NCBI GenBank assembly: GCA_022615575.1
Contig: JAKEGM010000043.1
Span: 1-40,350 of the forward strand
DNA from: Planctomycetales bacterium
GTDB lineage: Bacteria > Planctomycetota > Phycisphaerae > Sedimentisphaerales > Anaerohalosphaeraceae
DNA: 40,350 nt
Direction: 5' to 3'
Position 1 is the stretch's first letter; the number at the start of each line of letters is the position of its first letter. The notes beneath the pieces were generated by a model. It searched no databases. It saw only the letters and a program-made list of their open reading frames with translations, and had not been told where the DNA came from. Position numbers and translations under genes: made by a program. This document shows, one piece after another, positions 17,115 to 25,829 of the stretch.

Positions 17115-17149
17115 CGCTATCAGCCTCCAGCTATCAGCTATCAGCTTTT
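17115..17149. repeat. Heptamer tract CGCTATC-AGCCTCC-AGCTATC-AGCTATC-AGCTTTT
   Basis: Five 7-bp units spanning the start of the decarboxylase and the stop of the second four-helix-bundle gene. Confidence 0.85.
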
Positions 17150-17505
17150 TGTACAGTACCTCTCAGGGTCTTCACAAATGCGGTTAACATCTTTCTGATC
17201 TCAACGACTTTTTCCTCTAAATTTTCAACCTTATCTTTTATGTATTTTAATTCTAAAGACAAGAAAAGAAGATAATCCACCTCATTAACTGATCCCAAGG
17301 CAATATCAAGAAAGCGGGCAATTTCAGTGTCTGTTGTACGACCATAACCTTCAGCAATATTTGTAGGAATAGATACCGCTGCGCGTCGTAGTTGAGATGT
17401 CAAACCATACATTTCTTTTGAAGGGAATTTTTCAGTCAAAGCATATACCTGTTTCACTAATTCATGCGATTTTTGCCATGCTCGAATCTTTTTATAGTCT
17501 TTCAT
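17134..17505 (-). CDS. Four-helix-bundle protein (S23 / 23S rRNA intervening-sequence protein family), copy 2
   Basis: MKDYKKIRAWQKSHELVKQVYALTEKFPSKEMYGLTSQLRRAAVSIPTNIAEGYGRTTDTEIARFLDIALGS... Confidence 0.93.
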   Translation of the reverse strand: MKDYKKIRAWQKSHELVKQVYALTEKFPSKEMYGLTSQLRRAAVSIPTNIAEGYGRTTDTEIARFLDIALGSVNEVDYLLFLSLELKYIKDKVENLEEKVVEIRKMLTAFVKTLRGTVQKADS

Positions 17506-17565
17506 ACAAAAGCTCCTACCATTACTATTTCATTGTTGCTGCAGACCACTCGAAATTGATACCTG

Positions 17566-18258
17566 TCAGATTTTTGGTTTCTGCTGGGGGCTGGAAGCTG
17601 GCGGCTGGCTGCTTTTCGTGCCGAAAAATTCATCCACCGTGGCGTAGCCCTCCTTGGCGACGCCCCTTCGGGCGATCACATGCCAGAGCGTCAGCCATAA
17701 AATCTTCATATCCAGCCCAAACGACCGGTGATCCACATACCAGACGTCGTAGTCGAATTTCTGCTCCCAGGTCATATCGTTTCGGCCGTTGACCTGCGCC
17801 CAGCCGGTAATGCCGGGCTTGACCTCGTGGCGGCGGTTCTGCCGGGGCGTGTAGCGGCTCAGATACTTGACCATCAGCGGCCGCGGCCCCACCAGCGACA
17901 TATCGCCTTTGAGCACATTGAATAACTCCGGCAGTTCATCCACGCTCGCTGCCCGCAGCCAAAGGCCGAACGGCGTGAGACGTTTTTCATCCGGCAATTG
18001 ATTGCCCTGTTCGTCATGTGTCTTGCTGAGCATGGTGCGGAATTTATACAGGGTAAACAGTTTGCAGTTCAAGCCGGGACGCTGCTGGCGGAACAGCACC
18101 GGCGATCCCAGCTTCATCCGAACCAGTATGGCAACTGTCACCAGCACCGGGCTGAACAGAATCAGCAAGAACAGCGATACAAAAACATCAAACACCCGTT
18201 TTGCAATATCCCGGATGATTGCCAATTTAGAATTAAGAATTAAGAATTTAGAATTCAT
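17566..18258 (-). CDS. Bacterial sugar transferase (WcaJ/WbaP/EpsL-type undecaprenyl-phosphate phosphosugar transferase)
   Basis: RVFDVFVSLFLLILFSPVL, VLFRQQRPGLNCKLFTLYKFRTM, RPLMVKYLSRYTPRQNRRHEVKPGITGWAQVNGRN. Confidence 0.95.
   Translation of the reverse strand: MNSKFLILNSKLAIIRDIAKRVFDVFVSLFLLILFSPVLVTVAILVRMKLGSPVLFRQQRPGLNCKLFTLYKFRTMLSKTHDEQGNQLPDEKRLTPFGLWLRAASVDELPELFNVLKGDMSLVGPRPLMVKYLSRYTPRQNRRHEVKPGITGWAQVNGRNDMTWEQKFDYDVWYVDHRSFGLDMKILWLTLWHVIARRGVAKEGYATVDEFFGTKSSQPPASSPQQKPKI
17583..17617. repeat. Heptamer tract GCTGGGG-GCTGGAA-GCTGGCG-GCTGGCT-GCTTTTC
   Basis: Five 7-bp units inside the 3' end of the sugar transferase CDS. Confidence 0.85.
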
Positions 18259-18319
18259 TTAGCTGATAGCCGAAAGCTGGCCACTTTTTTCCATTTAACA
18301 TTCTACATTTTGCATATTC
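18224..18319. repeat. Composite heptamer region: AATTTAG/AATTAAG x5 (18224-18258), AGCTGAT-type x3 (18261-18281), CATTTAA-type x4 (18292-18319)
   Basis: Three different unit classes, each with a 7-bp period, between the sugar transferase and the propeller gene. Confidence 0.8.
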
Positions 18320-18320
18320 T

Positions 18321-19373
18321 TCATTTCCCTTCCGGCATTTGCCAGACCCTGATTGGCTTGCTGGCGCGAATGTCCGAGGTGGCAAAGAACCGGTTGTCCG
18401 GCGAAAAAGCGATCTTGGAGACCAGGTTGTCAGCCGGGGCGCAGGCGTGGAAAACCGCATCGGCCTGGGCCATGATGAGATAGGCCTTGGGAGTAATGGT
18501 TGCCACAAAATATCGGCCGTCATTGCTGAACGCCAAATTCAGAACGGAGTAGTCGTTGGTAATCGGTCGGGTTTCACCTTCCTCCAGCAACTGGATTTTC
18601 TTGACAATTTCGCCGGTCGCGACATCCAGTTTATATAGAATTCCATCCCGATTGCCCGCATACAGGTTTTTCCCGTCCGGGTCAATCACCGCACTGCAAA
18701 ACTCCCTGGTATCCGCAAAAACGGTGTCCCAGACAATTTTCCCCTGCTGCATATCCACGGCGGCAATCCGCCCGACTTTTTCCTTTGAGCCGACGGCATA
18801 AATCGTCTGATCAGACGCCGCCGCAAAATCGACAAACTGTTCTGTTTTTTCATCAAGAGTCAGCGTAACTGCCGGACCGAGCCGTTCTGCGTCCGCCTCC
18901 AGCGTCAAAAACTCAAAAAGAACCTTGCCCGCAGAATCCGCCGCATTTTTGCGGATCATCGCTGTAACACTTTTATCAAAGGATATCCGCGGCCAGACCT
19001 CCTGATCGGCCCATCCGACGCCGATTTCCTTTTGTTTTTGTCCGGAGGGAAGCGCATAAACCGCCAACATCTTTTTGTCCGTTTTGGCAACAGCGGCCAG
19101 GTGTGCGGCGTCCAGGACAATCGCCCGGTCGGAAGACACCTTAAAATCGGCCTGCTGCGCAGACAGGGTGTTCCAGTCCCACACGGCCGCTTGGCCATCC
19201 TGAAAAACGCAGACTAATGAATCGCCGATTGTCTCCAGCACCGATACGCCCGCATTGTCGGCAACGGTCAGCAATATCGTCTTTTCTCGAACAAGATTCT
19301 GCACGACAACCAAGACAGCCAGGGCCGCAAATACGGCGATAAATAACGCAACGGGAGTTTTTTTCTTTTGCAT
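18321..19373 (-). CDS. Membrane-anchored WD40/PQQ-like beta-propeller protein
   Basis: N-terminal TM (PVALFIAVFAALAVLVVVQNLV), then repeated blade-like segments (GKNLYAGNRDGILYKLDVATGEIVKKI, NLAFSNDGRYFVATI, KIAFSPDNRFFATSDIRASKPIRVWQM). Confidence 0.82.
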   Translation of the reverse strand: MQKKKTPVALFIAVFAALAVLVVVQNLVREKTILLTVADNAGVSVLETIGDSLVCVFQDGQAAVWDWNTLSAQQADFKVSSDRAIVLDAAHLAAVAKTDKKMLAVYALPSGQKQKEIGVGWADQEVWPRISFDKSVTAMIRKNAADSAGKVLFEFLTLEADAERLGPAVTLTLDEKTEQFVDFAAASDQTIYAVGSKEKVGRIAAVDMQQGKIVWDTVFADTREFCSAVIDPDGKNLYAGNRDGILYKLDVATGEIVKKIQLLEEGETRPITNDYSVLNLAFSNDGRYFVATITPKAYLIMAQADAVFHACAPADNLVSKIAFSPDNRFFATSDIRASKPIRVWQMPEGK

Positions 19374-19429
19374 CAGATTCCTATAAAAAGCGGTCTGCGG
19401 TCAGATGGGGGATGGTCGCTCTTTTTTCT

Positions 19430-20650
19430 TCACTTATCACATCCGGGATATATTTTTTCGATCTTATCAATATATAATTGAGTGTTTTTCCGGGAATATT
19501 TCTGCATGGCGGCATTTCGACTGTTTACTCTGGCCCGGTCCAGATCGTCTTTGTTTTTATAATAGTGCAGAATCGACGCCGCGAGGGCGGCATCATCGCC
19601 CAATGCAATCACTTTCCCGCATTTCTCCTGCGCAACAATCTCCGCCACCTCACACTCAGGATTACAAATCGCCAGCACCGCACTTCCCGCCGCCAGATAA
19701 GAGTAAAACTTGCACGGCACAAGACATCCTTCAACGCCGGCTGAAATCGTTACAATGGAAACATCTGCCGAGGGAAAAGAATAGTGAATCTGGCTTTGCG
19801 GCAGGTACGACATGATTATCACATTATCCAGACCGTATTTTTCTTTGGCATCAACAATGGTTTGCTTCTTTGCCCCTTCCCCGAAGATGACAAACTTTAT
19901 ATCCTGGATGCTTTTAAGTTTTTGGGCCGCTCCTATCAATGTTTCCGTATCATGGGTTGCTCCGATATTGCCCGAATACAGAACAATGAAACTGTCCTCC
20001 AATTTATAGTCGCGAACAAACGGATTTTCCTCGCGGGGCAATGGTTTTATCGATTCGGTGTCCCCCCAATTGTGAATCACGGCTATATGACCCAGCGATG
20101 TTTTTGATGCATTGAAATTTTTTTCCAACTTTTCGGCCATATATTCGCCGATGGTGAAAACCGCATCGGCATTATTCAGAATGACCCTGTTGATTTTCCG
20201 CCACAATGATGCGGCCGGGCCCATCTTCATAATCCCCGCCCCGATTAAAGCGTCCGGCTGAATATCATACACAAGCATTACATACTTCTGCTTTCTGATT
20301 TTTTTGAACAGACATCCGATCAATCCCAAAAAAGGCGGAGTTGTCACAATAAAAAGGAGGGACTTTGAAGAGCCCAAAAGAACCTTCACAAAAGTATAGA
20401 CAAAATAACCTATAAAAGAAAATGCCCGTGTAAGATAATTTCTGCGATTGTAGCATGCCCAGCGAGGAATGCTTTTGACAACCAGATTTTCACTCGCCTG
20501 AAACTGGATGACGCCGGAGACCTCTGTCCAGATTAAAGACGGCGGCCAATGAGAAGCCAAATCACAGGCCAAATCCTGAAACACCTGAGGCGCCCGCGGG
20601 TTCAGGAACAGTATTTTGTATGGTTTGTTTATCAAGCAGCGACGAGCCAT
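19430..20650 (-). CDS. Glycosyltransferase family 4 (WbuB-like)
   Basis: VMLVYDIQPDALIGAGIMKMG, DSFIVLYSGNIGATHDTETLI, EGCLVPCKFYSYLAAGSAVLAI. Confidence 0.9.
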   Translation of the reverse strand: MARRCLINKPYKILFLNPRAPQVFQDLACDLASHWPPSLIWTEVSGVIQFQASENLVVKSIPRWACYNRRNYLTRAFSFIGYFVYTFVKVLLGSSKSLLFIVTTPPFLGLIGCLFKKIRKQKYVMLVYDIQPDALIGAGIMKMGPAASLWRKINRVILNNADAVFTIGEYMAEKLEKNFNASKTSLGHIAVIHNWGDTESIKPLPREENPFVRDYKLEDSFIVLYSGNIGATHDTETLIGAAQKLKSIQDIKFVIFGEGAKKQTIVDAKEKYGLDNVIIMSYLPQSQIHYSFPSADVSIVTISAGVEGCLVPCKFYSYLAAGSAVLAICNPECEVAEIVAQEKCGKVIALGDDAALAASILHYYKNKDDLDRARVNSRNAAMQKYSRKNTQLYIDKIEKIYPGCDK

Positions 20651-20792
20651 TCGCTATCAGATTTTCATTTCTTCGTTTTCCAAGTCCCCTCCGTTCCTGC
20701 CTTCTCTCCCTCAAAACCGCCCCGGCGTCAACCCATTTATTCCGCTTGTGTGTCCCGGTTCTCTTTGAGACAAAGGATTACAGGCAAGCCGA

Positions 20793-21221
20793 CTAGGATT
20801 CGAGAGTATATCCCCACCAAACACAAGAACCGCTGTCAGAGTGAATATAATTATTAAGAACATGACAGTGATTTGAACCCAGCAGACCTATCTCATCGCG
20901 AAGCCCATCAAAATAGTTGTTCATAATAAGAACACCATCGCTGGCATAACAGTAGAGATTGCTATAGGCCAGCGTGGATCGCGCGATGGTGCCGCGAATG
21001 CCCATGTGGTACTGTTTCGACGGCACGGCACGCAAACAGGCCTCGATGTCCCGCAGACTTTCGCGATAACTCAATTGGGCAAAGGCCATGCACAGAAACT
21101 GATCCATGCAGGAAAAACGCTGAACCTTGTGCTGTCCGCCGTATCGGGCGATGCACTTGCGAAATGCATTGCGGGGCAGAAAATCCATAATCTGGGCAAA
21201 AACCGTCCGTCCGGCATTCAT
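20793..21221 (-). pseudogene. Truncated IS4-family transposase (N-terminal DUF4372-like part) fused in frame to unrelated sequence
   Basis: NAGRTVFAQIMDFLPRNAFRKCIARYGGQHKVQRFSCMDQFLCMAFAQLSYRESLRDIEACLRAVPSKQYHMGIRGTIARSTLA, then LYCYASDGVLIMNNYFDGLRDEIGLLGSNHCHVLNNYIHSDSGS and stop; no catalytic core. Confidence 0.85.
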
Positions 21222-21240
21222 TGGCCATCCCTTTCAAGGT
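20960..21240 (-). mobile_element. Remnant of an IS4-family (ISPepr1-like group) insertion sequence
   Basis: Only the transposase N-terminus remains; element ends not identified, so limits are approximate. Confidence 0.65.
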
Positions 21241-21316
21241 AAATAGGCCAAAGTTTAACGCCAAGTTCAAATCGATAACACTCGTTTTTGCCTGTAAGCC
21301 AATCATATTCAATATG

Positions 21317-22456
21317 TTACAGTAAATCCTTATTCAAACAGTTGGACAGTAGTGCTTTCATATTAAATTCTTCAAGCACTTTTTTGATTTCCTTGTCAAT
21401 GCGGGCATCATCGTTCATGTAGGCAAAGTCATCCTGAATGGCCTCTTTGGAAAGGATTCCTGTCTGTGCAAACCAGTTGCACAGCAGCGCATGCTCCGAG
21501 AACCCCGTTACCCGCTTGAAGGATTTGTCAATCATCGCCGAGTAATGGCAGTCAAACCGGAAATAGGGCATCTTGGTCCGCCGCGGCGTGTCCCAGCCGA
21601 GTTCATCACGCAATATTTGGGCAACATTCAAAAAGTCCCACGGCACATAATCGTTAATATTCACCCGCTTCAAAAACGAAGGCCGGGTCGCATGCAGCGA
21701 AAGCATATTTCGGAAAAACCGCGGTGTAAAACCATTGTACTGAAGTTTCAGCCGCATCAGGAAATACTGCGATATGACTTCATAGTAAAGAAACTTGAGC
21801 ATTTTCACGGGGCCTGCCTTGAAAAAACCCTTAATGAGGGATTTTAGCATAAAACCGTGGCTTCCCTTGGCCAAGGTCGTTTCAACAAAGTTGGTATTGG
21901 TCAAGATATATCCCAATTTTTCCTTTCTGGCTTCGCGATAGACCGTGGAGACCGCAATGAAATGGCAGGAAAAACAGGCCGTAAAGAATACCCCCAAATT
22001 AACCAGGGCTTTTGTGGCGTATTTCATATAGAGCCGATCAAACTTTGTGACCGGATAAATTCGCAGGTCCAGATTCAGCAGTTTGCAGGCCTTGATAAGG
22101 TTTTCATCAGATTGCGGGTGGCAGACGCCGTTATTGTATTTTACAACCAGCGGATTGAGCTTCAGCAGCTTAGTGGCGATATAAATGACATACTGACTGT
22201 CAAAGCCGCCGGAAGCACCAATGATACAGTCGTATTTGAGACCTTTCTCGGCGGCTTCCTTTTTCATCTGGGCGGCAATCTGCTTGAGTTCTTCAAGGCG
22301 GTTGACTTTCATCACATGAAGAAGGGCTTTTTGGCCTTCCTCGCTCTTGAAGTACTCGCATACATTGCAGATACCGTCAGCATTGATTGTAATCGCCGGA
22401 TGGGATGTTGCCACAAAACAGGTTTTACACGTTTGAATTTGCGTACTCATCGTCAA
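21317..22456 (-). CDS. WbpG/WbuX-type N-acetyl sugar amidotransferase
   Basis: TCKTCFVATSHPAITINADGICNVCEYFKSEEG, YDCIIGASGGFDSQYVIYIATKLLKLNPLVVKYNNG, FFTACFSCHF. Confidence 0.9.
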   Translation of the reverse strand: MTMSTQIQTCKTCFVATSHPAITINADGICNVCEYFKSEEGQKALLHVMKVNRLEELKQIAAQMKKEAAEKGLKYDCIIGASGGFDSQYVIYIATKLLKLNPLVVKYNNGVCHPQSDENLIKACKLLNLDLRIYPVTKFDRLYMKYATKALVNLGVFFTACFSCHFIAVSTVYREARKEKLGYILTNTNFVETTLAKGSHGFMLKSLIKGFFKAGPVKMLKFLYYEVISQYFLMRLKLQYNGFTPRFFRNMLSLHATRPSFLKRVNINDYVPWDFLNVAQILRDELGWDTPRRTKMPYFRFDCHYSAMIDKSFKRVTGFSEHALLCNWFAQTGILSKEAIQDDFAYMNDDARIDKEIKKVLEEFNMKALLSNCLNKDLL

Positions 22457-22520
22457 CTCCTAAAAATAGTTGTTTTGTAATGATTGGTTATCTTCGTTCT
22501 TTTTCAGCCGTGTCTGCTGT

Positions 22521-23747
22521 TTAGTGCGCCTTGATGACCTCGCCAAACAGTTGCTCAAAATGGTTGACCCCAGCTTTCAGCGAAAGGCATTTGGTATAAT
22601 ATTCTTTTCCCTGCCGCCCCATGCGGCTTAACGTCTCGATGGGCATTTGAGCCAGATCAAGGGCGACTTTTGCCAAGGCGTCTGCATCTTCGGAAGGACA
22701 TTCTAATCCGGCACCGGCCTGTTTGACTAAATCAGAGGCATCACCCGGAACGGCACACAGAATGGGCTTGCCGGCCGCGAGATAGGCCTGTATCTTGGAG
22801 GGTACAGTGATTTCAAACAAGGGGTCCCTTTTCAGGTGCACCAGCAGAACATCGGACGCATTCAAATAGGCCGCAATTTCTGAATGCGGTACGGGAGGAA
22901 GAAAACAGACATTGGGCAGATGCATCTGAACGCTCTGCTGTTTGAGATGTTCAACCTCCACACCGCCGCCGATGAAAACAAACTTTATTGGCGGATTTGA
23001 ATCTTTTAAAATAGCAGCGGCTTTCAAGACGGTTTCAAGGGCCTGGGCCTTGCCCATATTGCCGGCGAAGAGAATTTTAAACGTGTCTTTCTGCGTTAAG
23101 ACATCAGGCAGGTCGGCATCATCTGTTTGGACTTCCAGATTTTTTTCATCAAACCAGTTATAAATAATCTCAACGCTGTCTTCCGGAACCCCCTTTTCGA
23201 TCAGTTTTTTCTTAAAACCCGGGGACAAAACCACTATTTTATCGGCGGCCTTGTAAAACAGCCGGCAATACAGGTCAACAAGCTTCAGGCCCCATCTGTT
23301 ATTAAACATCCCCGTAGCCGCCAGTGTCTCCGGCCAGAAATCCTGGATGTCATAGACCACAGGAACACGATAGAGCAGTTTCAGAACAAACGCCGGCAGG
23401 TAGGTTGTTGGCGGGGGATGAAAGGCGTAAATAATATCCGGTTTTTTTGTCAGCCATGGACCCAATACGGCGGCAGACAGCGCAAAGCTTAGATAATTGA
23501 CTATACGTCCCAACGCCGAACTGTCATGGCTGGGATAAAGGGGAACACGGACAACATCGACGCCGTCCATTTGCTCTCTTTGAAAAAACTTCATCTTGTA
23601 TCCGGGAAACAGCTTGCCGGTCGGGTAATTGGGAAAACCGGTCAGTACCTGGACATGATGGCCCTTTTTTACCAATTCTTTGGCAAACGGTAAGCCCTTA
23701 AAAGTAGCTTCGGGCTGAAACCATTGGGTAATGAATAGTATTCGCAT
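22521..23747 (-). CDS. Glycosyltransferase family 4 (WbuB-like)
   Basis: ILFITQWFQPEATFKGLPFAKELVKKGHHVQVLTGFPNYPTGKLFPGYK, VVYDIQDFWPETL, TVPSKIQAYLAAGKPILCAVPGDASDLV. Confidence 0.93.
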   Translation of the reverse strand: MRILFITQWFQPEATFKGLPFAKELVKKGHHVQVLTGFPNYPTGKLFPGYKMKFFQREQMDGVDVVRVPLYPSHDSSALGRIVNYLSFALSAAVLGPWLTKKPDIIYAFHPPPTTYLPAFVLKLLYRVPVVYDIQDFWPETLAATGMFNNRWGLKLVDLYCRLFYKAADKIVVLSPGFKKKLIEKGVPEDSVEIIYNWFDEKNLEVQTDDADLPDVLTQKDTFKILFAGNMGKAQALETVLKAAAILKDSNPPIKFVFIGGGVEVEHLKQQSVQMHLPNVCFLPPVPHSEIAAYLNASDVLLVHLKRDPLFEITVPSKIQAYLAAGKPILCAVPGDASDLVKQAGAGLECPSEDADALAKVALDLAQMPIETLSRMGRQGKEYYTKCLSLKAGVNHFEQLFGEVIKAH

Positions 23748-23764
23748 TTTAAGCCGCTGCCCGC

Positions 23765-24712
23765 TTATAAAAGATTTTCCCGGTACCAGTCAATCGTCGC
23801 CTTCAGGCCGGCGTCAAAGTCCGTTTTCGCCTTAAACCCGAAATACTCTTCCGCACGGGATGTATCCAGACACCGCCGGGGCTGGCCATCCGGCTTGGAG
23901 GCATCCCAGCATATCCGGCCTTTAAAACCCGTCAGACGGGCGATTTTTTCCGCCAGCTGCTTGATCGTAATCTCAAAACCGGCCCCGATATTGACCGGTT
24001 CAGCGCCGTTGTATTGTTCCGCTGCCAGCAGAATTCCTTCCGCGGCATCCGCCGCATAGATAAACTCCCTGCTGGCCCTGCCGGTACCCCAGCATTCAAT
24101 CGCATCATCCCCCCGATCAACCGCATCCGCACACTTTTTAATGAGCGCCGGAATCACATGGCTGCTGGCCGGGCTGAAATTATCCCCAGGACCGTAAAGG
24201 TTGACCGGCAGCAGGTATATCCCGTTGAGGCCGTACTGCTGCCGGTAGCCCTGCAGCATCACCAGCAGCGATTTTTTGGCAATGCCGTACGGAGCATTGG
24301 TTTCCTCCGGATAGCCGTTCCACAGGTCCTCTTCCTTAAACGGCACAGGCGTAAACTTGGGGTATGCACAGATCGTTCCGACCTGTACAAACTTCTGCAG
24401 ATTCCGAATGCGGGCCTGTTCGATCAGATGCAGCCCCATCGCCATATTGGCATAGAAGAACCGGCCCGGATTTTCACGGTTGGCGCCGATGCCGCCGACC
24501 TGGGCGGCAAGGTGGATGACAATATCCGGCCGCATCGTTTCATACATCCGAACAACATCGGCCTCTTTGGTCAGATCATAGTCTTTGATCAGAGGGATAA
24601 GCACTTGACTTGGATGGATACCCCTTGAGCGCAGTTTCTCTTGAAGATGACGTCCCAGAAAACCGTCTCCGCCGGTAATAACAATGCGTTTATTGTTGAA
24701 AAACATACTCAT
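23765..24712 (-). CDS. fcl: GDP-L-fucose synthase
   Basis: [97 protein letters not shown]; overlaps gmd by 4 bp. Confidence 0.94.
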   Translation of the reverse strand: MSMFFNNKRIVITGGDGFLGRHLQEKLRSRGIHPSQVLIPLIKDYDLTKEADVVRMYETMRPDIVIHLAAQVGGIGANRENPGRFFYANMAMGLHLIEQARIRNLQKFVQVGTICAYPKFTPVPFKEEDLWNGYPEETNAPYGIAKKSLLVMLQGYRQQYGLNGIYLLPVNLYGPGDNFSPASSHVIPALIKKCADAVDRGDDAIECWGTGRASREFIYAADAAEGILLAAEQYNGAEPVNIGAGFEITIKQLAEKIARLTGFKGRICWDASKPDGQPRRCLDTSRAEEYFGFKAKTDFDAGLKATIDWYRENLL

Positions 24713-25716
24713 TTTGCCCGATGTTCCTTGATGACCTTCTCATCTTGAGCCAGCTTCATATCCGCCTCCACCATCATCCGGGCTAACTGCTTCATCGTTA
24801 CTTTCGGCAGCCAGCCCAGCACCTTACGGGCCTTGGAGGCATCCCCTAAAAGCACGTCAACCTCTGTCGGCCTGAAATATCGCGGATCAATCTCGACATA
24901 CTTCTCCCAGTCCAGTTCAAGATACCCGAAGACCTCATCCAGAAACTCCCGAACCGAATGGGTTTGACTCGTTGCAACCACGTAATCATCCGGCTGATCC
25001 GCCTGAAGCATCCGCCACATCGCTTCCACATAGTCGCCGGCAAAGCCCCAGTCACGCTTGGCGTCCAGATTGCCTAAATAAACCTTTTCCTGAAGACCCA
25101 GTTTAATGCGGGTCGCAGCCCGTGTGATCTTGCGCGTCACAAATGTCTCGCCGCGACGGGGAGATTCGTGGTTAAACAGAATGCCGTTGCAGGCAAATAG
25201 ATTGTAGGCCTCCCGGTAATTGACCGTCTGCCAGAAACTATACACCTTGGCGCATCCATACGGGCTGCGGGGATAGAACGGCGTTTTTTCGGTTTGCGGG
25301 GTCTCAACCACTTTACCGTACATCTCGCTGCTGGAGGCCTGATAAAATCGCGGCGGCTTTTTCATCATCCGCACCGCTTCCAGCAGCCGCAGGGTTCCAA
25401 GCGCATCGACATTGACCGTATAAATCGGCTGATCAAAACTGACCCGAACATGGCTTTGGGCGCCCAGGTTATACACCTCGTCCGGCTGAATATCGCTGAG
25501 AATCGTGGACAGATTGCCGCCGTCAGTCAAATCGCCGTAAATCAATCTGAGTTTCGGATGATTGTGCGGGTCCTGATACAGATGCTCAATGCGTTCGGTG
25601 CCGAAGGTCGAACTGCGGCGGATAATCCCATAGACCTCATAGCCCTTTTCCAGCAGCAGTTCCGTCAGATACGAACCATCCTGCCCGGTGATGCCGGTAA
25701 TCAGTGCCTTTTTCAT
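24709..25716 (-). CDS. gmd: GDP-mannose 4,6-dehydratase
   Basis: [97 protein letters not shown]. Confidence 0.97.
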   Translation of the reverse strand: MKKALITGITGQDGSYLTELLLEKGYEVYGIIRRSSTFGTERIEHLYQDPHNHPKLRLIYGDLTDGGNLSTILSDIQPDEVYNLGAQSHVRVSFDQPIYTVNVDALGTLRLLEAVRMMKKPPRFYQASSSEMYGKVVETPQTEKTPFYPRSPYGCAKVYSFWQTVNYREAYNLFACNGILFNHESPRRGETFVTRKITRAATRIKLGLQEKVYLGNLDAKRDWGFAGDYVEAMWRMLQADQPDDYVVATSQTHSVREFLDEVFGYLELDWEKYVEIDPRYFRPTEVDVLLGDASKARKVLGWLPKVTMKQLARMMVEADMKLAQDEKVIKEHRAK

Positions 25717-25829
25717 ATATTCTCCAAAGATTAATAGAGAGACAAGAAACCGTCGGCAATGAGCATTCCGCGGTCAGCTGCAAATCGAGCGATGCCGCCG
25801 GCCGCCCGCTGCTGACAGCGCTTTGATTT

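Noticed and set aside
13285-17505. Diversity-generating retroelement (four-helix-bundle proteins resemble the Avd accessory protein)
   Set aside because: No reverse transcriptase and no template/variable repeat pair with adenine-biased differences seen in the window.
19389-19409. Possible extra heptamer tract AGCGGTC-TGCGGTC-AGATGGG
   Set aside because: Only two clear units; too short to separate from chance.
25764-25800. Possible extra heptamer tract AGCATTC-CGCGGTC-AGCTGCA
   Set aside because: Too degenerate to support the period by eye.
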